A DNA stretch of 64,000 nucleotides from Actinomadura atramentaria DSM 43919 (GCF_000381885.1 NZ_KB907219.1:1-64000); one strand, 5' to 3'; shown: positions 26,440-37,803, numbered from the stretch's first letter. Notes: generated by a model from the sequence alone, not told the origin. Numbers and translations: made by a program.

Positions 26440-26472
26440 CGAGCGGCATCAACCACGGCGCGAGTGCGTGAC

Positions 26473-26577
26473 CCGCCGTCGGGAGGCGATGCCGAAGGCG
26501 AGCCTCCCGGCGGCGGATCGCGAAGCGATGCCGCGCTCGCCCAGGTCCGGTAAGGCGCGAGCCCCCCGGGCGAGCGC
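26473..26577. repeat. intergenic double-hairpin element
   Basis: Hairpin one: CCGCCGTCGGGAGGC (26473-26487) with GCCTCCCGGCGGCGG (26502-26516), 15 bp with one G-T pair. Hairpin two: GCGCTCGCCC (26533-26542) with GGGCGAGCGC (26568-26577), perfect. GCGATGCCG occurs twice between the arms. It lies between convergent genes, so it may terminate both; the internal repetition suggests a mobile-type intergenic repeat. Confidence 0.55.
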
Positions 26578-26594
26578 CTTGGCCGGAACTGCGA

Positions 26595-27458
26595 TCAGGC
26601 CGCGCTGATGGTCGCGCCGGTGAGGGTCGTGTAGTAGTCGGTGAAGCCGGGGCCGGTCTCTTCGCCGATGTAGACGTCCGCGTGGTGTTCGCCGCCGTAG
26701 CCGGGGCGGAACAGGTCGGTGACCGTCCAGGTCGCGTTGCGGAACGCCGCGCAGACGTGGGCGGGGACGGGTTTGCCCGCGTCGTCGCGGCCGCAGCCGG
26801 TGACGGCGAACCGCTGGCCGCGCGCCAGGACGGACCGGTCGGCCGCCGCCGAGCCCCAGGCCCGCAGCGGGCGCGCGCCCGCGTCGCGGGTCGTGGTGTC
26901 CAGCCACCAGCCGACGCTGTGCGACCAGTTGAGGTAGCGGCCCGCGTTCGGGCCGGACGTCAGCCGCCCGCTGCCCTCGGTCCGCACGACGTCCAGGAAG
27001 TCCGACGGGTAGGAGCCGAGCGGGGCCGTGCCGTGCGAGCAGTGCAGCTCGGGGCAGCCGCGCACCGCCTTCGGCCGTCCGTGGTGGAACGACTCGACGG
27101 CCGTGTAGTAGGTGGTGATCTTCCACGAGCCGCGCGCGCCGAGCATCCTGCCGGGCGACGGCGGCGGCCCGGTCGGGACGCCGCCCGACGCCGCGTCGGG
27201 CGCGGGCGGGGCGGTGGACGGCGCGGCGGGCGCCGTCGGTGCGGCGGGGGCCGAGGCGACGGGCGGCGGGGCGGCCTCCTGCGTCGCCGCGTCCGACCGG
27301 GCGCCGCAGCCGCTCAGCGCCGCGCCCGCCAGCAGCGCCGCGAGCGCCGCCGCCGAACCCCGTGCTGAAGAACCCCGTGTTGAAGAACCCCGTGCGGCGG
27401 GGTTCCGTGCGGCAGGACCCCGTGTCGCCGAACCCCGCACCGGACTCACCGGCCGCAT
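26595..27458 (-). CDS. secreted lipoprotein, possible 3D-like cell-wall domain
   Basis: A 287-residue predicted lipoprotein. The n-region is unusually long (about 34 residues, with three RGSS/RGSA repeats), then a hydrophobic core and lipobox AALSGCGA. A Pro/Ala-rich linker (residues about 55-105) leads to a C-terminal domain with WKITTYYTAVESFHHG, RYLNWSHSVGWWLDT, FAVTGCGRDD and TVTDLFRPGYGGEHHADVYI. The spacing of conserved Gly, Asp and the closing ADVYIG recalls the 3D/RlpA-like double-psi barrel of cell-wall glycosidases, but this is only a resemblance. Four Cys in the mature domain could form disulfides. Convergent with the cyclase gene. Confidence 0.65.
   Translation of the reverse strand: MRPVSPVRGSATRGPAARNPAARGSSTRGSSARGSAAALAALLAGAALSGCGARSDAATQEAAPPPVASAPAAPTAPAAPSTAPPAPDAASGGVPTGPPPSPGRMLGARGSWKITTYYTAVESFHHGRPKAVRGCPELHCSHGTAPLGSYPSDFLDVVRTEGSGRLTSGPNAGRYLNWSHSVGWWLDTTTRDAGARPLRAWGSAAADRSVLARGQRFAVTGCGRDDAGKPVPAHVCAAFRNATWTVTDLFRPGYGGEHHADVYIGEETGPGFTDYYTTLTGATISAA
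27355..27399. repeat. three 15-bp direct repeats in the lipoprotein signal peptide
   Basis: GAACCCCGTG starts at 27355, 27370 and 27385, a 15-bp period. On the minus strand each unit encodes an RGSS-type pentapeptide in the n-region of the lipoprotein signal peptide. Related single words flank the array. Confidence 0.75.
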
Positions 27459-27590
27459 CGCGTCCCCCGTCCCGACTCCTGGCCCGTCGCGGCGTCCCGC
27501 CGGGGGACGCGCGCCGAACGCGACCCTACGACGGGCGGCGGGCGCGCGTCCCGCGCGGGGCGGAACCCGCGACGGCCGGGACCGGCCGGG

Positions 27591-28220
27591 TCAGTGGCCG
27601 CGCGCTATCCAGGCGTCCAGGTGCGGGGCCTCCGCGCCGATCGTCGTGGTCTCCCCGTGGCCGGTGCGCACGACGGTCTCCGGCGGCAGCGTCAGCAGCC
27701 GCCCCCGGATGGACTCGATGATCGTCGGGAAGTCGGAGAACGACCGCCCGGTGGCCCCCGGCCCGCCCGCGAACAGCGTGTCGCCGGAGAAGACCGTCCC
27801 CAGGTCCGGCGCGTGCAGGCACACCGCGCCGGGGCTGTGGCCCGGCGTGTGCAGGACCGTCAGCCCGGTGCCCGCGACCGGGACGACCTGGCCGTCCGCG
27901 AGGTCGCCGTCCGGCGCGGTGTCCGGGTGGCGCATCCGCCACAGCGGCAGGTCGGCCGGGTGCAGCAGGACGGGCGCGCCGGTCCGCGCGGCGAGCTCCG
28001 GCGCGGCGTCCACGTGGTCGTCGTGGCCGTGGGTGGAGACGATCGCGCGCAGCCGCCGCCCGCCGAGCGCCGCCGCGATGGCGCCGGCGTCGTGCGCGGC
28101 GTCGATGACGACGGCCTCGTCGTCGTCCCCGACGATCCAGACGTTGTTGTCGACCTCCCACGTCCCGCCGTCGAGGGAGAACGTGCCGGACGTGACCAGG
28201 TGCTCGACGCGGACCGCCAT
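27591..28220 (-). CDS. MBL-fold hydrolase paired with mycothiol-dependent formaldehyde dehydrogenase
   Basis: A 209-residue metallo-beta-lactamase-fold hydrolase with STHGHDDHVDAA (HxHxDH) near residue 65, a second His in TPGHSPGAVCLH, the bridging Asp in FSGDTLFAGG and the last His in RTGHGETTTIG. The start codon overlaps the stop of mscR by 1 nt (TGATG), so the two are coupled. In mycobacteria the same pair occurs, and the hydrolase is thought to open the S-formylmycothiol made by the dehydrogenase, releasing formate and mycothiol. That role is inferred from context. Confidence 0.9.
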   Translation of the reverse strand: MAVRVEHLVTSGTFSLDGGTWEVDNNVWIVGDDDEAVVIDAAHDAGAIAAALGGRRLRAIVSTHGHDDHVDAAPELAARTGAPVLLHPADLPLWRMRHPDTAPDGDLADGQVVPVAGTGLTVLHTPGHSPGAVCLHAPDLGTVFSGDTLFAGGPGATGRSFSDFPTIIESIRGRLLTLPPETVVRTGHGETTTIGAEAPHLDAWIARGH

Positions 28221-29305
28221 CAGAGCAGCACCACCGAGCGCAGCACGTCGCCCCGGCCCATCCGGTCGAACGCGTCCTCCACGCCGTCGAGCGCGATGGT
28301 CTCGGACACGAACGCGTCGAGGTCGAGGCGGCCCTGGAGATACAGGTCGATGAGCATGGGGAAGTCGCGGGACGGCAGGCAGTCGCCGTACCAGGACGAC
28401 TTGAGCGCGCCGCCGCGCCCGAACACGTCCGGCAGCGGCAGGTCCAGCCGCATCCCGGGCGTCGGGACGCCGACGAGCACGACCGTCCCGGCCAGGTCGC
28501 GGGCGTAGAACGCCTGCTCGTAGGTCTCCGGGCGGCCGACCGCGTCGATGACGAGGTCCGCGCCGAACCCGTCGGTGAGGTCGCGGACGGCGGCGACGAC
28601 GTCGGTCTCGCCCGCGCGGACGGTGTGCGTCGCGCCGAGGCCCGCGGCGGCGGCGAGCTTGCGCTCGTCCAGGTCGACGGCGATGATCCTCGCCGCGCCC
28701 GCGAGCCGCGCGCCGAGCACGGCCGCCGCGCCGACCCCGCCGCAGCCGATGACGGCGACGCTGTCGCCGCGCCGCGCGCCGCCGGTGTTGATCGCCGCGC
28801 CGAGCCCGGCCATGACGCCGCAGCCCAGCAGCCCCGCGACCTCGGGCGGCGCGGCCGGGCTGACCTTCGTACACTGCCCGGCGGCGACGAGCGTCTTGTC
28901 GGCGAACGCGCCGATGCCGAGCGCGGGGGACAGCTCGGTGCCGTCCTCCAGCGTCATCCGCTGCGTCGCGTTGGCGGTGTCGAAGCAGTACCAGGGGCGG
29001 CCGCGGCGGCACGCCCGGCACCGCCCGCACACCGCGCGCCAGTTCAGGACGACGAAGTCGCCCGGCCCGACCTCGGTGACGTCCGGCCCGACCGACTCCA
29101 CCACGCCCGCGGCCTCGTGGCCGAGCAGGAACGGGAAGTCGTCGCCGATGCCGCCCTCGCGGTAGTGCAGGTCGGTGTGGCACACGCCGCACGCCTGGAC
29201 GCGGACGACCGCCTCGCCGGGCCCGGGGTCGGGGACGACGATCGTCTCGATCCGGACCGGTTCTCCCCTGCCGGGGGCGATGACCCCGCGTACCCGCTGC
29301 GCCAT
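28220..29305 (-). CDS. mscR: S-(hydroxymethyl)mycothiol dehydrogenase
   Basis: A 361-residue zinc alcohol dehydrogenase of the class III type. The catalytic zinc ligands are in ACGVCHTDLHYREGG and LGHEAAGVVE; the structural zinc site is CGRCRACRRGRPWYC (four Cys); the Rossmann Gly motif is VIGCGGVGAAAVLGA. High similarity of the whole N-terminal part to mycothiol-dependent formaldehyde dehydrogenase (MscR/AdhE2) makes the assignment firm. It oxidises the mycothiol-formaldehyde adduct with NAD. Coupled to an MBL hydrolase downstream. It implies that the cell uses mycothiol. Divergent from a 48-codon gene at 29451. Confidence 0.93.
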   Translation of the reverse strand: MAQRVRGVIAPGRGEPVRIETIVVPDPGPGEAVVRVQACGVCHTDLHYREGGIGDDFPFLLGHEAAGVVESVGPDVTEVGPGDFVVLNWRAVCGRCRACRRGRPWYCFDTANATQRMTLEDGTELSPALGIGAFADKTLVAAGQCTKVSPAAPPEVAGLLGCGVMAGLGAAINTGGARRGDSVAVIGCGGVGAAAVLGARLAGAARIIAVDLDERKLAAAAGLGATHTVRAGETDVVAAVRDLTDGFGADLVIDAVGRPETYEQAFYARDLAGTVVLVGVPTPGMRLDLPLPDVFGRGGALKSSWYGDCLPSRDFPMLIDLYLQGRLDLDAFVSETIALDGVEDAFDRMGRGDVLRSVVLL

Positions 29306-29450
29306 GTGGGCGACCGCCTTTCCTCGTGGTCGGACGAGTCTAGGCGGGACGGCCGACAGGACGGCCGGCCGGGACCGTCGATCACGGGCTTGACCAGGGC
29401 TTTTCCTGAATGTCTGTTTAGTCCCTTAACAGTCGGGGACTCGTTGTCCC

Positions 29451-29597
29451 ATGACATTCATCCTGTGGCTCATCGCCGTCGTCCTGGTCGTCTCCGGCAT
29501 CTTCACGATCTTCGCGCGCCGCGAGCTGCTGTGGGGCATCGTCCTCATCGTCGTGGGACTGCTCGTCGGCCCCGGGGGCGTCAGCATCTTCACCTGA
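29451..29597 (+). CDS. 48-residue membrane protein with GPGG-VSI end
   Basis: A very short gene: MTFILWLIAVVLVVSGIFTI, then ARRELLWG and a second hydrophobic stretch IVLIVVGLLVG, ending PGGVSIFT and TGA. Two membrane helices with a basic/acidic turn between. Peptides of this size with a GPGG ending are common in actinomycetes and are usually called hypothetical hydrophobic proteins. The ribosome site is weak. A TTGACC (29390-29395) upstream could be a -35 element. Codon use matches the genome, and the conserved ending supports a real gene. Confidence 0.7.
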   Translation: MTFILWLIAVVLVVSGIFTIFARRELLWGIVLIVVGLLVGPGGVSIFT

Positions 29598-29669
29598 TCC
29601 CCGCCCCCGACCCGCGAACCCGACCCGAGCGTCCCCGGCCCGCGTGCTCCGGCACGCGGGCCGCGCGCG

Positions 29670-30335
29670 TCACCAGCCGCGGGCGCGCCACTCGGGCAGC
29701 GCGGGGCGCTCGTGGCCGAGCGTCGAGTCCTTGCCGTGCCCCGGGTAGAACCAGGTCGAGTCGGGCAGCCGCGCGAACACGCGCTCCTCGACGTCGTCCA
29801 GCAGCGACCGGAACCGCGTCGGGTCGCCCCAGGTGTTCCCGACGCCGCCGGGGAACAGGCTGTCGCCCGTGAACAGGTGCGGCTGGCCCGACGCCGACCC
29901 GTCCGCGTCGTACAGCAGGGCGATCGAGCCGGGCGTGTGGCCGCGCAGGTGGACGACCTCCAGCGCGACCTCCCCGAACGTGATCACGTCGCCGTGCTCG
30001 ACGGGCGCGGTCACCGGCACCGGCAGCGCCTCGGCGTCGAACGGGTGCGCGGTGACCGGGGCGCCGGTGGCCGCCGCGACCTCCGCCAGCGCCTCCCAGT
30101 GGTCCTGGTGGCGGTGCGTGGTGACGATCCGGTCCAGCGGCGCGTCCCCGACCAGGCGCAGCAGCCGGGACGCCTCGTTGGCCGCGTCCACCAGGAGCTG
30201 CCGCCCGGTCGCCGCGCAGCGCAGCAGGTAGGCGTTGTTGTCGTACGGCCCCACGGCCACCTTGGTGATCGTCAGGCCGGGCAGGTCGCGGACGTCGGGC
30301 GGGCCGCCGGCCTCGACCTCACCGGTGTAGCTCAT
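29670..30335 (-). CDS. MBL-fold metallo-hydrolase (glyoxalase-II-like)
   Basis: A 221-residue hydrolase with THRHQDHWEALAEV (HxHxDH), LRGHTPGSIALLYD, FTGDSLFPGG and WFYPGHGKDST supplying the remaining metal ligands, all in family order. The N-terminus AVGPYDNNAYLLRC is typical of glyoxalase-II-like MBL proteins encoded near uvrA in actinomycetes. The substrate is unknown. The start at 30335 has GGGAGG upstream (reading the minus strand); the longer frame to 30374 lacks this. Divergent from the CRP/NB-ARC gene. Confidence 0.88.
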   Translation of the reverse strand: MSYTGEVEAGGPPDVRDLPGLTITKVAVGPYDNNAYLLRCAATGRQLLVDAANEASRLLRLVGDAPLDRIVTTHRHQDHWEALAEVAAATGAPVTAHPFDAEALPVPVTAPVEHGDVITFGEVALEVVHLRGHTPGSIALLYDADGSASGQPHLFTGDSLFPGGVGNTWGDPTRFRSLLDDVEERVFARLPDSTWFYPGHGKDSTLGHERPALPEWRARGW

Positions 30336-30535
30336 CGTTCCTCCCGTCGGAGACCGCGTCCATCGCCGGACCATCCTCGCGCATGGCCGGACCGCGCCCC
30401 GCGCCGCCCCGCCCGCGGGAATCGCGTCACCTGACGCAGCGAACGTGAGGTTTCAGGCGGAACCTGGCGTCCAGCCGGTCCACCATGACCGGAGGAGGCC
30501 CCCCGCCCTCGCCCCCGGCCCCGAAGGAGGCGACC

Positions 30536-33500
30536 TTGCCCGACGACGCCGTGACCGGCGCGGTGCGCCCCGGCAGCTTCTGGGACCTGCTCGCGCCCCC
30601 CGCCCGGCAGGCGCTGCGCGCGATCGGGCACCGGTCCGCCGCGCGGCCCGGCGCGGCGCTGCTGCGCCGGGGCGAGACGGCGGGCGGCGTCGGCGTCCTG
30701 TTCGCCGCCGGGCCCCGCACCGCCGGGGCGATCCTCGCCAAGGAGCACCTGGGCTCCAGCGAGGGCCGCGAGTCGGTCATCGAGCTGTACGGGGCGGGCG
30801 ACGTCGTCGGCGGCCTCGCGCCGTGGGGCGGCCCGCAGCGCGGCACCGTCACCGCGCTGGACCACCTGGCCGTCCTGCGCGTGGACCGGCGGCAGTTCGG
30901 CCGCCTGCTCGGCGCGGACCCGCACGTCGCCGGGGCGCTCATGCGCACCCTCGCCGAGGACCGGACGCTCGCGGGCCGCCGCCACGCGCTGCGCGCCGCC
31001 GAGCACCCGCAGCGCCTCGCCTGCCACCTGCTGGAGCTGGCCGAACGGTTCGGGACCGGCGGCCCCGAGGAGATCCGCGTGCCGGGGCGGCTGAGCCAGG
31101 CCGACCTCGCCGACTGGGCCGGGCTCTCCCGCGAGACGCTGGTCCGCTGGTTCCGCCGCTGGCGCGCGGCGGGCGTCCTGGCCCCGCGCGCCCGGCCGCT
31201 GACGGTCCTGGACCTCGGCGCGCTGCGCGCCGTCGCCGGGCCGTGGGCCGACGAGCCCGCGCCCGCGCCCGCCGCGTCCGCCCCGGCCGCGCCGCCGCCC
31301 CCGGGCCTGGCCGACCCCGAGCCGGTCCCGCTGGAACCGGGCGGCCCGCGCCGCCGCCTGCCCGCCGACAAGCCGTCGTTCACCGGGCGGGCGGTCAGCC
31401 TCCGCAAGCTCGACCTGCTGGTCGACGCGCCGGACGCGCCGCGCGCCGTCGTCCTCCAGGGCATGGCCGGGGTCGGCAAGAGCACCCTCGCGATCCACTG
31501 GGCGCACCGCGCGGCGGGCCGCTTCCCGGACGGCGTGATCTTCGCGAACCTGCGCGGGACGTCCCCGAGCCCGCTCACCCCCGCCGGGGCGATGGGGCAG
31601 GTGCTGCGCGGCCTCGGCGTCCCCGGCGACCGGCTGCCGCGCACCGAGGCGGACCTGGCCGCGCAGTGCCGGGCGCTGCTGGCGGGGCGGCGGGCGCTGC
31701 TCGTCCTGGACGACGCGGCGGGCGCGGACCAGGTCGCGCCGCTGCTCGCCGCGGTCGACGCCGGGCTGGTCGTGGTGACGGCCCGGCGGCGGCTGCCGGA
31801 CCTGCTCGCGGGCGGCGCGGTGCGCACGCTGGAACTGCGCGAGATGGGCGGCGACGAGGCCGTCGCGCTGGTCGCGGCCGTCCTCGGGCCCGGCGACGCG
31901 CGGGTCCGCGCCGAGCCGCGCGCCGCGCTGCGCCTCGCCGACGAGTGCGGGCGGCTGCCGCTCGCGCTGGCGCTCGTCGCGGCCCGGCTCGCCGACGACC
32001 CCGGCGCGTCCATCGCCGGGACCGTCCGGGAACTCGCCGACACCGCGGGCGGGGACGGCACGGCCGTCCTGCGCACCGGCCTCGACCCCACCTTCGAGGT
32101 CGCCTACCGGGGGCTGCGCCGGGACCAGCGCGCCGCGTTCCGGCTGCTCGGCCTCGCGCCCGGCCCGGACGTCACCGCGACCGCGCTGGCCGCGCTGACC
32201 GGCGGCACCGTCGCCGCCGCCGAGGAGTGCCTGGACGGGCTCCGGCAGACCTACCTCGTCCAGGACGCCGGGCCGGGCCGGTACGGGACGCACGACCTCG
32301 TCCGCGCCTTCGCCCGCGAACGCGCCCTCGCCGAGGACGCCGACAGCGACCGGCTCGCCGCGCAGCGGCGGCTGCTGGCGGCCCTGCTCGCCGGGGCGCG
32401 GACGGCCGGGGCCGCGTTCGGCCGCCGCAGGCCCCGCGTCGCGGGCGGCCGGCGGGGCGGCCCGCCGCCCGACCGGGCCGCCGCGCTCGCCTGGTTCGAG
32501 GCCGAGCGCCGCACGCTCGTCGCCGCCGTCGAGCAGGCCGCCCGGCTCGGCCTGCACCGGATGTGCTGGAGCCTGGCCGACGCCCTGTTCGACTTCCAGG
32601 AGTTCCGCCGCTACAGCGAGGACAACGTCGCCGTCCACCTCGCGGGCCTGCGGGCGGCGCGCGCCGAGGAGGACTGGGGCGCGGCGGCGGTCATGCTCCA
32701 CAACCTCGCGGTGGCCCACTTCGAGCTGGGCCGCGCCGTGCAGGCCATCGGGTACGCCGAGGACGCGCGGCGCGGCTTCCGGTCCGTGCCCGACGCGTTC
32801 GGCGAGGCCGCCGCGCTCGGCGCGCTCGCCGAGATCCACGGCGCGCTCGGCCGCTACCCGACCGCGATCGAGCACGCCCGCCGCGCGCTGGAGATCCACC
32901 GCGGCCTCGACGACGCGGCGGGCGCGGCGGCGGCCCACGAGACGCTGGCCCGCGCGGCGGTCGGCCTCACCGAGTACGCGCGCGGCGAGCGCCACGCCCG
33001 GCGGGCGCTCGCGCTGCGCCGCGAGCTGGCCGACCGGCCGGGCCTGGCGTCGGCGCTGCTGGCGCTCGCGCAGATCCAGCGGCGGCGCGGCGACGTCCGG
33101 GAGGCCGTCGGCTACGTCCTGGAGGTCCTGGCGCTGCGCCAGGAGGAGGGCGACCGGCACGGCACCGCGCTGGCCCTGGTCGAGCTGGCGCGGATGCACG
33201 CCGCGCTCGGCCTGCGCGACCTCGCCCTCCGCGACGCGCGGGCCGCGCTCGACCTCTGCCGGGGCCTGGGCGCGCGGCACGGCGAGGCCCGCGCGCTCGC
33301 CACCCTCGGCCGGCTGACGTGCGACGCGGCCCGGTTCGCCGAGGCGTTCACGCACTGCGGGCGCGCGCTGCGGCTGCACCGCGAGAACGGCGACCGGCAC
33401 GGCGAGGCCGAGACGCTGGCGCAGACCGGCGTCGTCCACTGGCGGCTCGGCCGCTTCCACGAGGCCCGCGAACAGCTCGAACGCGCGCTGGAGATCCGCC

Positions 33501-34246
33501 GGGAGATCGGGGACCTGCACGGCGAGGCCCACGACCTCGAACAGCTCTCGGCGGTGCTGCGCGGCCTCGGCCGCGACCGGGAGGCGTTCCTGCTCGGGCT
33601 GGAGGCGCTGGACCTGTGGCACCGGCTCGGCGCGCGCGCCGGGCTGGCCGGGACGCTCGGCAGCCTGGCCCGCACCTACCTGCGGTTCGGGCTGGTCGAG
33701 GAGGCCGAGCGCGCCGCCCGGCAGGCCCTGCGGCTGCGGACCGCCGCCGGGGACCGGTACGGGACGGGCGTCAGCATGGACACCTTCGCGACCGTCCTGC
33801 GGGGTGCGGGCCGCCCCGTCGAGGCGCTGGACGCGGCGCGCGAGGCCCTGCGGCTGCTGGGCGAGGTCGGGGACCGGCACGGCGAGGCCGCCGCCCTCGG
33901 CCACGTCGCCCTGGTCCACCTGGACCTCGGCGCGGCGGACGACGCGCTGGCGACCGGGCGGCGCGCGCTGGCCCTGGCCGCCGACCTCGGGGACGCCCGG
34001 CAGCAGGCGTCCGCCCGGCACGTCCTCGGCCGGGCCTGCCACCGGCTGGGACGGTACGGCGACGCGGCCGACCACCTGCTCGCGGAGATCGACCTGCGCC
34101 GCGACCTCGGGGACCACCGGGGCCAGCGCACGGCCCTGCTGCGGCTGGGCGAGGCGTGCGCGGCGACCGGGGACCGGGCGGGCGCGAACGACTGCGCCCG
34201 GCGCGTCCGCGCCATCGACCAGTGGCTGGAGTCCGCGGGGCCGTGA
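30536..34246 (+). CDS. CRP-like/NB-ARC/TPR STAND regulator
   Basis: A giant of 1236 residues. Residues about 10-145 resemble a cyclic-nucleotide-binding domain (IELYGAGDVVGGLAPWGGPQ), but the canonical GE...RS pocket reads GG...RG, so the ligand may differ or be lost. Residues about 184-215 are a CRP-type helix-turn-helix (LSQADLADWAGLSRETLVRW). After a Pro/Ala linker comes an NB-ARC ATPase: Walker A GMAGVGKS at 309-316, Walker B ALLVLDDA near 392, GRLPLALALVAARL near 471. From about 690 to the end there are a dozen or more TPRs. STAND proteins switch by ATP-driven oligomerisation; most actinomycete examples carry SARP or LuxR heads. The TTG at 30536 has AAGGAGG (30524-30530) before it; an ATG at 30485 has none. 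Function unknown. Confidence 0.88.
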   Translation: MPDDAVTGAVRPGSFWDLLAPPARQALRAIGHRSAARPGAALLRRGETAGGVGVLFAAGPRTAGAILAKEHLGSSEGRESVIELYGAGDVVGGLAPWGGPQRGTVTALDHLAVLRVDRRQFGRLLGADPHVAGALMRTLAEDRTLAGRRHALRAAEHPQRLACHLLELAERFGTGGPEEIRVPGRLSQADLADWAGLSRETLVRWFRRWRAAGVLAPRARPLTVLDLGALRAVAGPWADEPAPAPAASAPAAPPPPGLADPEPVPLEPGGPRRRLPADKPSFTGRAVSLRKLDLLVDAPDAPRAVVLQGMAGVGKSTLAIHWAHRAAGRFPDGVIFANLRGTSPSPLTPAGAMGQVLRGLGVPGDRLPRTEADLAAQCRALLAGRRALLVLDDAAGADQVAPLLAAVDAGLVVVTARRRLPDLLAGGAVRTLELREMGGDEAVALVAAVLGPGDARVRAEPRAALRLADECGRLPLALALVAARLADDPGASIAGTVRELADTAGGDGTAVLRTGLDPTFEVAYRGLRRDQRAAFRLLGLAPGPDVTATALAALTGGTVAAAEECLDGLRQTYLVQDAGPGRYGTHDLVRAFARERALAEDADSDRLAAQRRLLAALLAGARTAGAAFGRRRPRVAGGRRGGPPPDRAAALAWFEAERRTLVAAVEQAARLGLHRMCWSLADALFDFQEFRRYSEDNVAVHLAGLRAARAEEDWGAAAVMLHNLAVAHFELGRAVQAIGYAEDARRGFRSVPDAFGEAAALGALAEIHGALGRYPTAIEHARRALEIHRGLDDAAGAAAAHETLARAAVGLTEYARGERHARRALALRRELADRPGLASALLALAQIQRRRGDVREAVGYVLEVLALRQEEGDRHGTALALVELARMHAALGLRDLALRDARAALDLCRGLGARHGEARALATLGRLTCDAARFAEAFTHCGRALRLHRENGDRHGEAETLAQTGVVHWRLGRFHEAREQLERALEIRREIGDLHGEAHDLEQLSAVLRGLGRDREAFLLGLEALDLWHRLGARAGLAGTLGSLARTYLRFGLVEEAERAARQALRLRTAAGDRYGTGVSMDTFATVLRGAGRPVEALDAAREALRLLGEVGDRHGEAAALGHVALVHLDLGAADDALATGRRALALAADLGDARQQASARHVLGRACHRLGRYGDAADHLLAEIDLRRDLGDHRGQRTALLRLGEACAATGDRAGANDCARRVRAIDQWLESAGP

Positions 34247-34290
34247 CCGGCCCCCGACCGGCCCGGGCCCGTTCCGGTGGCATGTGGTGT

Positions 34291-34306
34291 TCGAACACGT
34301 GTACGG
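34291..34306 (+). promoter_or_regulatory. candidate LexA (SOS) box before uvrA
   Basis: TCGAACACGTGTACGG matches the actinobacterial SOS box TCGAAC-N4-GTTCGA at 10 of 12 defined positions, 127 nt before the uvrA start. uvrA is LexA-controlled in other actinobacteria. Confidence 0.6.
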
Positions 34307-34432
34307 TCGAAATGAAGCGGCCGGTGCCGCTGTTAACACAACGGGGGAGTGGAACGCCCCCCTTCGTCCGCCGTACTCGGGACGCGCGCCGCCGCGTCGT
34401 CGGCGCCAGCCAAAGGAACCGGGAACAACGCC

Positions 34433-37267
<2,835 letters not shown>

Positions 37268-37325
37268 CGCCGCCGCGGCCGGGCCGGTGCGCGGCCCCGG
37301 CCCGCGTGCGGGAGCATGGAGGACC

Positions 37326-37781
37326 ATGAGCGACGATGTGACGCCCGGCGCCGACGCGGCGCCGGAAACGGGGAAGCCGGGGACGACGCGCCGGACGGTG
37401 CTGTGCGGCGCGGGCGCGGCGGGCGCGGTGGCCGCCCTCGCGGCGTGCGGGCCGAAGGACAACACCGGGGCCAAGCCCGCGTCGGACCTGCGGGGCACCG
37501 AGATCGTGAAGGCCGCGGACGTCCCGGTCGGCGGCGGGAAGATCGACAAGGCGACCAAGCTGGTCGTCACGCAGCCGACCGCCGGGCAGTACAGGGCGTT
37601 CGACGCGACCTGCACCCACCAGGGCTGCCTGACCGACCGGGTCACCGGCGGCCTCATCCAGTGCCCCTGCCACGGCAGCGAGTTCCGGGTCGCCGACGGC
37701 ACGGTGGCGCGCGGCCCCGCGAAGAAGAAGCTGACCGAGTACCCCGTCCAGCTCAAGGGCGACGGGATCGTCGTGGCCTGA
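37326..37781 (+). CDS. Rieske [2Fe-2S] lipoprotein, Tat-exported
   Basis: A 151-residue protein. The N-terminus has a twin-Arg signal (TTRRTVLCGAGAAG) and a hydrophobic core ending in LAAC, so it is probably exported by Tat and lipidated. The Rieske cluster motifs are CTHQGC and CPCHGSEF (C-x-H and C-x2-H), which together bind a [2Fe-2S] centre. An electron-transfer or quality-sensing role on the outer membrane face is likely; the partner is unknown. It lies 58 nt after uvrA and before uvrC, an arrangement conserved in many actinomycetes with no clear functional link to repair. A GC-rich hairpin follows at once. Confidence 0.9.
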   Translation: MSDDVTPGADAAPETGKPGTTRRTVLCGAGAAGAVAALAACGPKDNTGAKPASDLRGTEIVKAADVPVGGGKIDKATKLVVTQPTAGQYRAFDATCTHQGCLTDRVTGGLIQCPCHGSEFRVADGTVARGPAKKKLTEYPVQLKGDGIVVA

Positions 37782-37803
37782 CCGCCGCCCGGCCGGGCGG
37801 CGG
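37782..37803 (+). terminator. stem-loop directly after the Rieske gene
   Basis: CCGCCGCCCGG (37782-37792) is followed directly by its reverse complement CCGGGCGGCGG (37793-37803), starting the base after the stop codon. A perfect 22-bp palindrome. No T-run. Confidence 0.55.

Noticed and set aside
30485..30535. ATG at 30485 as start of the CRP/NB-ARC protein
   Set aside because: No ribosome site precedes it and the added residues are Pro/Gly-rich; the TTG at 30536 has AAGGAGG at proper spacing. The ATG is not excluded.
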